64,000 nucleotides of DNA from Trebonia sp964581815 (GCA_964581815.1 CAZORE010000001.1:93346-157345), one strand, 5' to 3'. Shown: positions 16,976 through 25,674, counted from the first letter of the stretch. Notes: generated by a model not told the origin, from the letters alone. A program made the numbers and translations.

Positions 16976-18091
16976 GTGGATGAACAGCGATTGAAAGAGA
17001 GCTTCGCGCGCGTCGCGGAATATGGCGATGAGGTGCCACTCTTCTTCTATTCGCACCTTTTTCTCACCCATCCGGAAACCCGGGAAATGTTTCCGGTTTC
17101 CATGGCCGTCCAGCGGGACAAGCTGGTGAACGCGCTCGGGCGGATCGTGTCGGACGTGTCAAACCACGACACCCTGCTGCCGTTCCTGCGCGGCCTTGGC
17201 CGTGATCACCGTAAGTTCGCGGCGGTGGCCGAGCACTATCCCGCGGTCGGCGCCAGCCTGATCGCGACGCTCAAGCACTTCAGTGGCTCGTCGTGGACCG
17301 AGGACCTGGCGCATGACTGGACGGAGGCGTACGGGGTTATCGCGCAGGTGATGACCGACGCCGCGGCCGAGGACGAGACCCAGAACCCGGCGTGGTGGAG
17401 CGCGACCGTGGTCGGTCACGAACGGCGGACGATGGAGGTCGCGGTGCTGCGGGTCGCGCCAGACGTCCCGCTGCGCTATCTCCCTGGGCAGTCCGTCGCC
17501 GTAGAGTGCGATGCCAGGCCCCGGGTATGGCGCTTCTACTCGATGGCGAACGCGCCGCGGCACGACGGAACCATCGACTTCCACGTGCGAGTCATTGACG
17601 GCGGCGCGGTCAGTTACGCCCTCGCGCGCAGGGTCTCCGTCGGCACGAGGCTGCGGCTCGGGGCTCCGGTCGGCACGCTGCTGCTGAACACGGACTCGCC
17701 GCGGAACCTGCTGCTCGCCGCGGGGAGCACTGGCCTCGCGCCGCTCAAGGCGATCGTCGAACAGGTCGCTGGCCTGCCCGATCCGCCGCAGGCGCACCTC
17801 GTCTTCGGCGCGCGGACCGCCGCCGGGCTCTATGACCTCGCCGACCTCGAGAAGATGGCCGCGCAGTGGCCATGGCTGACGGTGACGCCCGCGGTGTCCG
17901 GTGAGCCCGGCTACCGCGGCGAGAAAGGAACGGTCGCGGACGTCGTCGGCCGGCGAGTGCGCCTGGCCGACCACGACGTCTACATATGCGGCTCGGCGGC
18001 GATGACCACGGCGACGGTGAACCGCATGCAGTCCCTTGGCATGCCACAGGACCAGATCTACGTCGAGGATTACCTCTGGAGTGAATCATGA
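16976..18091 (+). CDS. flavohaemoglobin-like globin/FAD-NAD(P)H reductase
   Basis: A 371-aa two-part protein. Residues 1-130 are a globin with B10 Tyr25 (FFYSHLF) and proximal His78 (GRDHRKF). The rest is a ferredoxin-reductase module with the FAD motif WRFYSMANAP, the NAD(P) loop LAAGSTGLAPLKA and the C-terminal VYICGSAAMTTATV. Family members use NAD(P)H to turn NO and O2 into nitrate. The frame is open from a TTG at 16904, but that overlaps the FNR-like box; GTG 16976 has GGAGA 7 bp upstream and begins exactly at the globin fold, so I use it. The stop overlaps the DivIVA-domain start (ATGA). Confidence 0.88.
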   Translation: MDEQRLKESFARVAEYGDEVPLFFYSHLFLTHPETREMFPVSMAVQRDKLVNALGRIVSDVSNHDTLLPFLRGLGRDHRKFAAVAEHYPAVGASLIATLKHFSGSSWTEDLAHDWTEAYGVIAQVMTDAAAEDETQNPAWWSATVVGHERRTMEVAVLRVAPDVPLRYLPGQSVAVECDARPRVWRFYSMANAPRHDGTIDFHVRVIDGGAVSYALARRVSVGTRLRLGAPVGTLLLNTDSPRNLLLAAGSTGLAPLKAIVEQVAGLPDPPQAHLVFGARTAAGLYDLADLEKMAAQWPWLTVTPAVSGEPGYRGEKGTVADVVGRRVRLADHDVYICGSAAMTTATVNRMQSLGMPQDQIYVEDYLWSES

Positions 18092-18738
18092 TCCGCGCGG
18101 ACAGTGAGGCATTGACGCCAGAGCGCGTACGGTCGGCGGTATTCTCGCTGACCAGGCTGGGACGCCGCGGCGTCGACGAGGGGGAAGTCCGGGCCTTCTG
18201 CGACTGGGTCTCCGGCGGGCTCGAACGGCTGCTCGGCGACAACGCGGGCCTGCAGGAGGAGGTCATGCGGCTACGTAACCGGCTGATCAGCGGCAAGGAC
18301 AAGGCCGGACCCCAGCCGGAGGACGCTCACGTCCAGGCCGTGTACGTGCTGTCGAGGGCGCAGCAGACCGCCGACCGTTACGTGGCCGACGCCCAGGAGT
18401 ACAGCATGGAACTCGCTCAAGACGCCCAGACGCGGCGCGACGAGGTCCTGCGCGAGGCGCAGGTGCGCGCCAGCATGATTCTGGAGGAGGCGCACACGGC
18501 CGCGAGCCACGCCGCCAGCATGGTCCCCGCCGCGCGCGAGCCGCTTCCAGCCGCCGAGCGGCAGGAACTCCAGGCCGAGATCGCCTACCTGCGGACGTTC
18601 AGCGACGTATGCCGTACGCATCTGCGGGCCTACATGGAGTCACTGAGCCGCTCCATCGAGCAGTGGGAGCAAGTGGAGCGCAGGGGCGCGGCCGCAGCCG
18701 TTGAAGCGCGGGAATCGGCCTTGCCGGCGTCCGCATGA
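18088..18738 (+). CDS. DivIVA-domain coiled-coil protein
   Basis: A 216-aa protein beginning LTPERVRSAVFSLTRLGRRGVDEGEV, a DivIVA N-terminal membrane-binding motif variant (usual xxxVxxxxFxxxxxGYxxxxVDxFL). Coiled-coil segments lie near residues 45-70 and 90-150, rich in Ala, Glu and Gln. DivIVA proteins organise polar growth in actinomycetes, and shorter paralogues have other scaffolding roles. Start by ATG, overlapping the flavohaemoglobin stop by 4 bp, so both are made from one message. Why a globin reductase should be coupled to such a scaffold is unknown. Confidence 0.8.
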   Translation: MIRADSEALTPERVRSAVFSLTRLGRRGVDEGEVRAFCDWVSGGLERLLGDNAGLQEEVMRLRNRLISGKDKAGPQPEDAHVQAVYVLSRAQQTADRYVADAQEYSMELAQDAQTRRDEVLREAQVRASMILEEAHTAASHAASMVPAAREPLPAAERQELQAEIAYLRTFSDVCRTHLRAYMESLSRSIEQWEQVERRGAAAAVEARESALPASA

Positions 18739-18756
18739 GCGTCATCCCGAAGCTGG

Positions 18757-19638
18757 TCAGCTGAAGTAGTGGCCCTCTTCGATGTCCTCGATGAGGCCGG
18801 GGTGGGTGGGCTTCCAGCCCAGGAGCTCCTGGGTGATGGCGCTGGAGGCGGGCATGTCGGTGCTGAGCAGGGGCACGAGCATGCCGCCGTATTCTTCGGC
18901 GGGCAGGGACCGGGCGGGCAGGTTCAGGTGCCGGCCGATGGCCTCGGCGATCTCGCGGACGGGCACGCCTTCGTCGCCGACGGCGTTGAGCACCGCGCCG
19001 GCGGGAGCCTGCTCGATGGCCAGCCGGTAGAGGCTGGCGGCGTCCTGCACGTGGACGGCGGGCCAGCGGCTGGCCCCGTCGCCGATGTAGCCGGAGACGC
19101 CCTTGGCCCGTGCCGTGGCGATGAGCTGGGGGATGAAGCCGTGGCGTTCTCCCTGGCCGTGCACCGAGCGCGGCAGCATGACCAGGCAGGAGCGGACGCC
19201 TCGCTCCGCGGTCGCCAGGGCGGCCCGCATGTTGCTGATGCGGGCGGCGATGGGCCCGGCGGCGATGAGCTCGTCACGTTCGGTCGAGGGCCGTCCGGGC
19301 GTGACCATCGTTCCGCCCGAGATCACCATGGGCTTACCAGAGCCGCCGAGGCTGGCGGCGAACGTCTCGATGGCCTGGGCGTCGGTTCGCGTCGCCGCCT
19401 CGCTCACGCTGGGCACGACGAAGGCCAGGTGGATGACGCCGTCGCTGCCGAGGGCCCCGGCTCGCAGGACGTCGGCGTCGTTCAGGTCGCCGCGCAGGAC
19501 ATCGGCGCCCATGCCCGCCACCGCTTGAGCGGAGGCCTCCGAGCGAGCTAGCCCGGTGACCCCGTGGCCGGCCTTGATGAGTTCGGGGACGACGGCCGAG
19601 CCGATCCAGCCGGAAGCGCCGGTGACGAAGATGCGCAT
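18757..19638 (-). CDS. NAD-dependent epimerase/dehydratase-family protein
   Basis: An extended or atypical short-chain dehydrogenase of 293 aa with the NAD(P)-binding TGASGWIGSAVVPEL at residues 5-19 and GVIHLAFV later. The canonical YxxxK is not obvious, placing it with NmrA/atypical epimerase-like oxidoreductases. The ATG at 19638 has AGGAGA upstream; the longer frame to 19746 would run over the operator and is rejected. It is divergent from a TetR gene with three palindromes between, so TetR very likely controls it. The substrate is unknown. Confidence 0.85.
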   Translation of the reverse strand: MRIFVTGASGWIGSAVVPELIKAGHGVTGLARSEASAQAVAGMGADVLRGDLNDADVLRAGALGSDGVIHLAFVVPSVSEAATRTDAQAIETFAASLGGSGKPMVISGGTMVTPGRPSTERDELIAAGPIAARISNMRAALATAERGVRSCLVMLPRSVHGQGERHGFIPQLIATARAKGVSGYIGDGASRWPAVHVQDAASLYRLAIEQAPAGAVLNAVGDEGVPVREIAEAIGRHLNLPARSLPAEEYGGMLVPLLSTDMPASSAITQELLGWKPTHPGLIEDIEEGHYFS

Positions 19639-19702
19639 TGGAAGTTCTCCTTGGTTCTGCCGCCGGTAAGGATGTTCGGCGCGCGGGTCGCGGCTGGTGC
19701 AT

Positions 19703-19787
19703 TGATGCGATCCAGTCGCATCAATCATAACCTGATCATGCGACAAAGTCGCATTACTTTCCCGGATGATGCGATCCGGTCGCGTCG
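19703..19787. promoter_or_regulatory. three TetR operators (TGATGCGA-N5-TCGCATCA)
   Basis: Box 1 at 19703-19723 is a perfect 8+5+8 palindrome. Box 2 at 19738-19754 keeps a perfect ATGCGA-N5-TCGCAT core. Box 3 at 19767-19787 is TGATGCGA-N5-TCGCGTCG, with mismatches in the right arm. All have a 5-bp spacer. Box 3 would overlap the -35 region of the TetR gene and boxes 1-2 the epimerase promoter, giving joint repression. Confidence 0.75.
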
Positions 19788-19801
19788 CTTAGACTGTCGC
19801 G

Positions 19802-20377
19802 GTGAGCAGATGGGCACCGGACGCGCGTGAGCGCCTGGAGACCGCCGCACTGGACCTGTTCGTGGAGAACGGGTACGAGGAAACCACCGTCGCGCAGATC
19901 GCGGATCGCGCCGGCTTGAACCGAGCCACGTTCTTCCGGCACTTCGCCGATAAGCGGGAGGTCCTGTTCGGCGGTGAAGACGTGCTGGCCGGGCTGTTCG
20001 CCGACGCCATCCGGGCGGCCTCCCCGGAGGCGACGCTCACCGGGTGCCTGCAGGCGGCGTTCGCGGCCGCCGAGGTCGTGATGACCCCGCGGCAGCGGGC
20101 TAAGGCGGTCCAGCGCGTGCTGGTGGTCGCGGCGAACAGCGAACTGCAGGAGCGGGGACTGCTCAAGCACGCCCGGATCGCCAGGTCGGTCAGCGCCGCC
20201 CTGCGGATGCGGGGCGCCGACGAGCTGACCGCCCGGCTGGGGGCGGAAGTGGGGATGCTCGCCTTCGCCATCGCCGTTGAGCGCTGGATACAGCCGGACA
20301 ATGACAAGCCGTTCCTGTTCCATGCCGCGGCGGCCTTGAGTGACCTGCAGGTGCGCGCGGCCGAGGTGACTGGCTGA
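19802..20377 (+). CDS. TetR-family regulator
   Basis: A 191-aa TetR repressor: N-terminal HTH with TTVAQIADRAGLNRATFFRHFADKREVLF, then an all-helical ligand domain to about residue 185. The GTG start lies 6 nt after a TAGACT -10 element (19790-19795) with no Shine-Dalgarno, so the message is probably leaderless. Three palindromes in the divergent region fit a repressor that controls itself and the epimerase-family gene. Ligand unknown. Confidence 0.88.
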   Translation: MSRWAPDARERLETAALDLFVENGYEETTVAQIADRAGLNRATFFRHFADKREVLFGGEDVLAGLFADAIRAASPEATLTGCLQAAFAAAEVVMTPRQRAKAVQRVLVVAANSELQERGLLKHARIARSVSAALRMRGADELTARLGAEVGMLAFAIAVERWIQPDNDKPFLFHAAAALSDLQVRAAEVTG

Positions 20378-20531
20378 CGTTGGCCTGGCCTGCGGGGTAC
20401 TTCTCTGTTTCGGCTGACGCGGAGGGGTCGCCGCGCGGCCATGGCCGACCAGGCTAGCGCCTGGGGCTTGCGTAGCGCAATTTGTCATACGTGCCCAGAT
20501 GTCTCAGTTGTGACGCCGGTAGCGTGGTTTC

Positions 20532-21323
20532 GTGCTAGGAAGTGGCTGGTCGGAGGCGGTCGCTCTGGTCGCGGCGTACGTTGTCGCCGTCCTGGCCACC
20601 CCGGCCGGCGTCTCTGGTGCGGTCCTGCTGCTGCCGTTCCAGGTCAGTGTCCTCGGTACGCCAAGTCCGGCGGTGACGCCGACCAACCTGCTGTACAACG
20701 TTGTCTCGACTCCCGGTGCGCTGTACCGGTACTGGCGTCAAGGGCAGACGGGCGGGCGCCTGGCCGGCCTGCTCGTCGCCGGGACCTTGCCAGGGGTGGT
20801 CGCGGGATCGGTCATCCGCGTCGAGCTGCTGCCAGGGCCGCGTGTCTTCGACCTGGTGGTCGCCTCCGTGCTGCTTCCGCTCGGCATCTGGCTGGCGATG
20901 ACCAGGCCGCCGCGCCCGGCCGAGCCGTCGCCCCAGCGCCTGCTCCCGTGGCCGGTGCTGGTGGCGCTGTCTGCCGCGGTGGGGTGTGCCGGGGGAATCT
21001 ACGGAATCGGCGGCGGCTCGATCCTGGCCCCCGTCTTGATCGGCTCGGGCGGCAAGCCGGCCGAGGTCGCTCCCGCCGCGCTGGCCTCAACCTTCGTGAC
21101 CTCGGTCGCTGGCGTGATCACGTTCCTGATCTTGTCGCTCGGCCATCAGGGCGCGGTCGCCCCCGACTGGCCGACCGGCATCGCCCTGGGGGTCGGCGGC
21201 CTGGCCGGGGCGTACACGGGCGCCCGGGTTCAGTCCCGGTTGCCCGATGTCTTGATTCGCCGCCTGATCGGAGTCGTCGTGATCGCCATCGGCGCCCGGT
21301 ACCTGTGGTCAGGCCTGGGCTAG
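20532..21323 (+). CDS. TauE/SafE-family membrane permease
   Basis: A 263-aa integral membrane protein with about eight hydrophobic segments in two related halves: AAYVVAVLATPAGVSGAVLLLPFQ near the N-terminus and GCAGGIYGIGGGSILAPVL in the second half, the glycine-rich motif of TauE/SafE. Family members export sulfite, sulfoacetate or other organic anions. The GTG is 6 nt after TAGCGT, so it may be leaderless. No sulfur metabolism genes are nearby; substrate unknown. Confidence 0.87.
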   Translation: MLGSGWSEAVALVAAYVVAVLATPAGVSGAVLLLPFQVSVLGTPSPAVTPTNLLYNVVSTPGALYRYWRQGQTGGRLAGLLVAGTLPGVVAGSVIRVELLPGPRVFDLVVASVLLPLGIWLAMTRPPRPAEPSPQRLLPWPVLVALSAAVGCAGGIYGIGGGSILAPVLIGSGGKPAEVAPAALASTFVTSVAGVITFLILSLGHQGAVAPDWPTGIALGVGGLAGAYTGARVQSRLPDVLIRRLIGVVVIAIGARYLWSGLG

Positions 21324-21371
21324 CGCAGTTGACTAACGACGGTACTGCAGCAGCCTGGACCCGCCACGCCA

Positions 21372-22373
21372 TCAGCCTGGACGAAAGACCACGGTGACCG
21401 GCTGGGCTGGGCGTGGTTGGTCCTCGAGCCGGGTCAAGTCCCGGTCGAAGACCCGGCTGACCGAGTTGCCGGCCAGGTCCTCCAGGACGGGCTCGACGAT
21501 GAGCTGGTGAACCGCGGCGGCCCAGGCCCGGCTGGGCACGAGCTGCCACGACTGCTCCCCGGGGCCGGTCTGCGTAGTGCCGTCGACGAGCTTGCTGCCT
21601 GACCCGCGCACCTGCAGGCACCGGGCGAGCAGGCCGTGATCCAGCGGGCGGCCGAAGGTGACGTGCAGCGGCTCGCACGTTCCGGCCGGCGGGACCGCCA
21701 GCTCCCAGGTGGCGGGATCGACATGCCGGCGCTCTTCGCCGCCGACCTCGTACCGCCGCTCCGCCGGGACCCTCAGGGGGAGTCCTTGCGCGTCACGGAA
21801 CCCGTCCTCGACGACCAGCCGGAACGGCTCGCCCGGGCGCAGCGGGTACCCGGCCTCCTGGTGGCCGGGCAAGCCGCGCTTGATGCGGGCCGGATCCAGC
21901 AGGACGGTGAGCCGCCGGCGGGAAGCGTCCCACAGTTCATGCTCAGCCGGCAGCAAGGCGCCCGCGATGATGCTGCCGTCATCGCGGGCGAGGCGCACGT
22001 GCCCGGCGGCGTAGCCCTCGCTCATCGGCGCCGAGAACCAGACGTAAAACCGGAGCAGGTTGACCGGCACCTCGGCTGCCGTCGGGTGGATGCCGGTCAC
22101 CTCGGTCGCGGCCGGCCGCTCGGGCCGGGGGCGAACCAAGACGGCCGCAGGAGTCCCCTCGACCGTGACGGTGTAGCTCGTACCGTCCAGGAACGCGAAG
22201 CGCGGGACGAAGCACAGGTCGGCCCCGTCTCGTTCCAGCTGCCCGGCCATCGGCGGCAGGCTGCCCGCCGCGACGACCGTCCCCGGAAATACTCGCACGT
22301 CCGCTCTGGCGGGCAGGCCCGCCAGCCGGATGCAGTCGCCGCCGCCGCTGCGCGACCAGGTGGCCTCGGTCAC
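21372..22373 (-). CDS. unrecognised protein with Ig-like (SbsA-type) domains
   Basis: A 333-aa protein without an obvious signal peptide or membrane segment. Two stretches resemble bacterial Ig-like domains of the SbsA type: about residues 90-195 (EVPVNLLRFYVWFSAPMS, VRLARDDGSIIAG, FRLVVEDGFRDAQG) and residues 225-325 (HVTFGRPLDHGLLARCLQVRG, HQLIVEPVLEDLAGN). These patterns occur in surface or matrix proteins, but no export signal is seen. It lies 8 bp downstream of the propeller-like gene on the same strand and was probably made with it. Function unknown. Confidence 0.6.
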   Translation of the reverse strand: MTEATWSRSGGGDCIRLAGLPARADVRVFPGTVVAAGSLPPMAGQLERDGADLCFVPRFAFLDGTSYTVTVEGTPAAVLVRPRPERPAATEVTGIHPTAAEVPVNLLRFYVWFSAPMSEGYAAGHVRLARDDGSIIAGALLPAEHELWDASRRRLTVLLDPARIKRGLPGHQEAGYPLRPGEPFRLVVEDGFRDAQGLPLRVPAERRYEVGGEERRHVDPATWELAVPPAGTCEPLHVTFGRPLDHGLLARCLQVRGSGSKLVDGTTQTGPGEQSWQLVPSRAWAAAVHQLIVEPVLEDLAGNSVSRVFDRDLTRLEDQPRPAQPVTVVFRPG

Positions 22374-22381
22374 TGGTGCTG

Positions 22382-23479
22382 CTACAACGACGCGCTCTTC
22401 AGAGAACGCAGATGCTGACGGCCCGCGTCGTCGGCCTGCAAGGCAAGTACGTAGCTTCCGCCCAGGTTGGCCAGGCGGCGGATACCCTGCAGGTCCTTGG
22501 TCTCCCTGGGCACGCCGACCGGCTGCCGCGGCTCGGTCAGCGGCGACTGGCTGTCGATGTCGCGGCAGGCGATCTTCACCAGCCCGTGGGCGCTGTTGGC
22601 GACGAGCAGGTACTCCTCGCCGTCCTGGACGAACGACACCATGTCGAGGGGCTGGTTGACCGGGCCAAGCTCGGCGACGGTCCGGCCGACGGCCTTGGCG
22701 CCGTCCGTGAGGTCGGCGAGCCGGAAGTGCACGACCGGCGTGCAGGTGTAGCTGGCCAGGACGCTCGCGCCGTCGTCATAAGGCACGAACGCGCGGATCG
22801 GGGCCGCGGTCTCCCACTTACCGTGCGAGACATGGAAGATCTCCAGGCTGCTGCCGGTCATCGCGGCGCTGAAGGGGAACGGAATGCGCCGCAGCTTGGA
22901 GGAGAACTCCTCGTTCGACAGCCCGGCGACGAGCAGCGCCCCGCCCGCGTAGGCCATGTCCGTGACGGTCGCGGTACGGATCGGCTGCCGCACCAGGCGG
23001 ATCTTGATCGTGGCGAACTGGATTTCTTCCCCCTCGTCGCCGAGCGGCAACGTGGTGTCCAGCCGCTCGTCGTCCTCGGCGGGGGCGTCGCCGATCGCCA
23101 CCGCGGCGAAGGGCACCTCGTCCAGCGGGACATCGGCGATGGCGCCGTCGGCGACGCTGATCCGCACCAGCACCGGCTGGGCCGCCTCGCCGTGACCGCG
23201 CAGGACTGACAGGTACACGTTGTGCGACCGCGGGTGGACCGCCATGTCCTTGATGGTGATGTCGCCCGGCTCGCAGCCAAGAAACGACCCAACCCGCGCG
23301 TCGACGTCCTCCAGGTCGAACGGCCCGACCCCGCCCGCGGCGCCCGGGTCGGCGACATCGACGGCGAACACCGTCGCCGCCGCGTTGTCGGCCAGGAACA
23401 AGATCCCCGCAGGCCCGAACGTGATCGGCCCGGCCGAACGAAGACTCACCCGGCCTGGCTTCAACCCGAACTCACTCAT
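22382..23479 (-). CDS. unrecognised propeller-like protein
   Basis: A 365-aa protein of repeated beta-rich units typical of a beta-propeller: ITFGPAGILFLADNAAATVFAVD, DMAVHPRSHNVYLSVLRG, VTDMAYAGGALLVAGLSNE, LDMVSFVQDGEEYLLVANS, and a final LGGSYVLALQADD. No enzyme motif or signal peptide is evident. ATG start preceded by GAGG. Tight spacing to the Ig-like gene suggests the products act together, perhaps in a protein complex. I do not recognise a characterised relative. Confidence 0.6.
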   Translation of the reverse strand: MSEFGLKPGRVSLRSAGPITFGPAGILFLADNAAATVFAVDVADPGAAGGVGPFDLEDVDARVGSFLGCEPGDITIKDMAVHPRSHNVYLSVLRGHGEAAQPVLVRISVADGAIADVPLDEVPFAAVAIGDAPAEDDERLDTTLPLGDEGEEIQFATIKIRLVRQPIRTATVTDMAYAGGALLVAGLSNEEFSSKLRRIPFPFSAAMTGSSLEIFHVSHGKWETAAPIRAFVPYDDGASVLASYTCTPVVHFRLADLTDGAKAVGRTVAELGPVNQPLDMVSFVQDGEEYLLVANSAHGLVKIACRDIDSQSPLTEPRQPVGVPRETKDLQGIRRLANLGGSYVLALQADDAGRQHLRSLKSASL

Positions 23480-23659
23480 TGGACCTCCTCATGCCTGGAC
23501 AGGCACGCGCGGAATCAGTCATTACCGGCAGGCTACTTCACCCGGCATCTACGCCCGGCACCACGCGCGCCGATGACGTCTGCCTCCTGGCAGTCAGGCT
23601 CGCCGGCTGACCTGACGGCCCGGGCAGTAGCCGGGCCCGGCCTGGTTTTGCCTCCTTGC

Positions 23660-24553
23660 TCAGGCGGCGTCGAGTACGTCGACCCGGCGGGCCGCCGTGA
23701 GGCGGCCGGCGGAATCCCCGTAGTAGGAGCCCGACGTGGGGGCGACGTCGCGGTAGTCGCGTCCGGTGGCGATGGTGAGGTAGCCGCCGTCGGTGCGGCG
23801 GCGGTTGCTCGGGTCGAGCGCCACCGCCTCGGCGTGATCGCCGCGCGGCACGATGACCTCGACCCAGGCATGGGTGCCGCCCTGCCCGAGCAGATGGCCG
23901 GAGACGTACCGCGCGGGAAGGCTCATGACCCGGCACAGCGCGAGCATGACGTGGGCGTAGTCCTGGCAGACTCCCCGGCCGGCGGCCAGTGCCTCGGCCG
24001 CCGTGGTGGTCACCGAGGTGACGCCGGGGGCGTAGGCCATCGCCTGGGAGACCGCTTCGCTGACCTGGAGCGCGACGTCCTCGGGGGCTTCGCCGGCCGA
24101 CTCGGCGGCGATCTGGCCGGCCAGCGCGCGCAGGTGGCCGTTCGCCGCGGTCAGCCGGGTCGGCCGCAGCAGTCGGGGGCTGTGCAGGGCCCGGGCCGGA
24201 AGCACCGTGGGCCCGTCGCCGCAGACCCGCTCGACCAGGGCCGCCAGCTTGAACTCGATGACGTGCGGCACGCTCTCGGCCTGCATGAAGGCGACGACGT
24301 TGCCGTCGGCGTCGTGGCGGACCCGGCGGCTGGCCCCGGCGCCGGCGACCTCGAGCCGGTGGGCCAGCCGGCGCTGGCTGCCGTGGCGGGCGGGCGGCAC
24401 GATGACCAGCCGGTGCCGCAGCTGCCGAACGGGGGCGTCGTACTCGTACCGGAAGCTTTGCTCAAGGACGTACCGCACCCGCTCGGCGGCGCGCAGGTCC
24501 AGCCGCCGGTGATCGAGCACCGGGGCACCGAGCAGCGCGGGATCCAGCGTCAC
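23660..24553 (-). CDS. transglutaminase-like protein with N-terminal Bact_transglu_N region
   Basis: A 297-aa protein. Residues 20-105 match the bacterial transglutaminase N-terminal region (YVLEQSFRYEYDAPVRQLRHRLVIVPP). The core domain has a complete catalytic triad: Cys196 (GRGVCQDYAH), His228 (THAWVEV) and Asp247 (ALDPSN). Such proteins are cysteine proteases or amidases rather than protein cross-linkers in many bacteria. No signal peptide. Its ATG overlaps the stop of the preceding transglutaminase-like gene (ATGA), so the pair is one operon. Confidence 0.85.
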   Translation of the reverse strand: MTLDPALLGAPVLDHRRLDLRAAERVRYVLEQSFRYEYDAPVRQLRHRLVIVPPARHGSQRRLAHRLEVAGAGASRRVRHDADGNVVAFMQAESVPHVIEFKLAALVERVCGDGPTVLPARALHSPRLLRPTRLTAANGHLRALAGQIAAESAGEAPEDVALQVSEAVSQAMAYAPGVTSVTTTAAEALAAGRGVCQDYAHVMLALCRVMSLPARYVSGHLLGQGGTHAWVEVIVPRGDHAEAVALDPSNRRRTDGGYLTIATGRDYRDVAPTSGSYYGDSAGRLTAARRVDVLDAA

Positions 24554-25365
24554 GCCTCCGCCTCCTCGGCCTGCACGGTCATGGACTCAAGCAGCGGGCC
24601 GCCGAAGGTGGTGGCCATCGCGACGTCGGAGGCGTCCCGTCCCCGGCCGATGACCACCCGGCCCTTGCGCCGCGTGTTGTTGCGCGGGTCGAAGGTCCAC
24701 CACTGGTCACCGAGCCAGACCTCCATCCAGGCCGCGAAGTCCATCGGCGCCGGGTCGGGCGGCACGTCCATGTCGGGCAGGTACCCGAAGACGTACCTGG
24801 CCGGTATGTTGAGCGCCCGGCAGAACGAGATCGCCAGGTGGGTGAAGTCGCGGCAGACCCCGCGTCCGGCCGTGTTGACGTCGACGGCGCTGGACAGCGC
24901 CGTCGTGCTCCCGTACTGGAAGGTCAGGTGGCCGTGGACGTAGTCGCAGACGGCCTGGACCCGGCGGTAGCCGGGGGCGAGCCCGCCGAAGCGCGACCAC
25001 GCCTCGTTGCCGAGCACGTCGGGCAGGCAGTACCGGCTCGGCAGGGTGTAGATCAGCGTGTCGTCGGGGAGCTTGTCGGGCGCGCACTCCCGTGCGTCCT
25101 CGTTAGACTCCTCCGTCGCGTCCGGGACCACGGCGGTCGCGCGGTACCGGACGCTCGACGTCCCGGCGGGCAAGACGGTGCGCATGCACGGGTTGCCGTA
25201 CAAGTCGGTGTAAGGACGCGCTGGCACCGCCGGCTCAGCGACCCAGCGGCCGTCGCTGACCGTCACGTCCGCCGATGCGGCCGGCTGCACCTGGAAGACG
25301 ACCGGGGTCGGGATCGCAGCGACGTACGTGAACTCGCACCCGATGAGCAGTCGCCGCGTATTCAT
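24550..25365 (-). CDS. transglutaminase-like protein lacking the usual His
   Basis: A 271-aa transglutaminase-core protein: nucleophile Cys171 (GRGVCRDFTHLAI) and Asp226 (TFDPRNN) are present, but where many relatives have DFHAW it reads DFAAW (Ala211), so the standard triad is incomplete. Some related bacterial proteins have a Ser or other residue here, so it may be a natural subfamily; activity is uncertain. No export signal. It precedes and overlaps the second transglutaminase gene, so the two may form a partner pair. Confidence 0.8.
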   Translation of the reverse strand: MNTRRLLIGCEFTYVAAIPTPVVFQVQPAASADVTVSDGRWVAEPAVPARPYTDLYGNPCMRTVLPAGTSSVRYRATAVVPDATEESNEDARECAPDKLPDDTLIYTLPSRYCLPDVLGNEAWSRFGGLAPGYRRVQAVCDYVHGHLTFQYGSTTALSSAVDVNTAGRGVCRDFTHLAISFCRALNIPARYVFGYLPDMDVPPDPAPMDFAAWMEVWLGDQWWTFDPRNNTRRKGRVVIGRGRDASDVAMATTFGGPLLESMTVQAEEAEA

Positions 25366-25491
25366 GAGGCCATCATCTCCTCATTTCGTTTCACGGCGGT
25401 TAACTGGCCCCCGTGGCCGCTGCCTGGCGGCCGCGGAAACTGGCCGCGACGGCCTGCGTTAGTGATTCTCGTCGGCCGGCGGGATCGGGCG

Positions 25492-25674
25492 TCATGGCTT
25501 CGCCCGGCTCCATGCGATTCCCGCGCGTCGTATGAACTCTTCGTCAAGCCGCTCATACCGTTCGGCCAGTGCGGGGGTGGGGTGAGCTACTAGTTCGTCG
25601 CGTACGCGCCGTCGCTCGGCTAGTAGCTCCGGATCGTCAAGCCTGGTGATGTCCTGCTGCTCGGCGCACTCCAT
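25492..25674 (-). CDS. small conserved-looking hypothetical protein (60 aa)
   Basis: A 60-aa acidic/basic helical protein beginning MECAEQQDITRLDDPELLAE and ending AWSRAKP, with an AGGCAGGGAC Shine-Dalgarno region before the ATG. Its longer open frame (to 26049) is antisense to the XRE gene and not credible. It diverges from the XRE/DUF397 unit with a 74-bp gap. Small proteins of this look accompany XRE-DUF5753 clusters in actinomycetes, by recollection. Function unknown. Confidence 0.5.
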   Translation of the reverse strand: MECAEQQDITRLDDPELLAERRRVRDELVAHPTPALAERYERLDEEFIRRAGIAWSRAKP

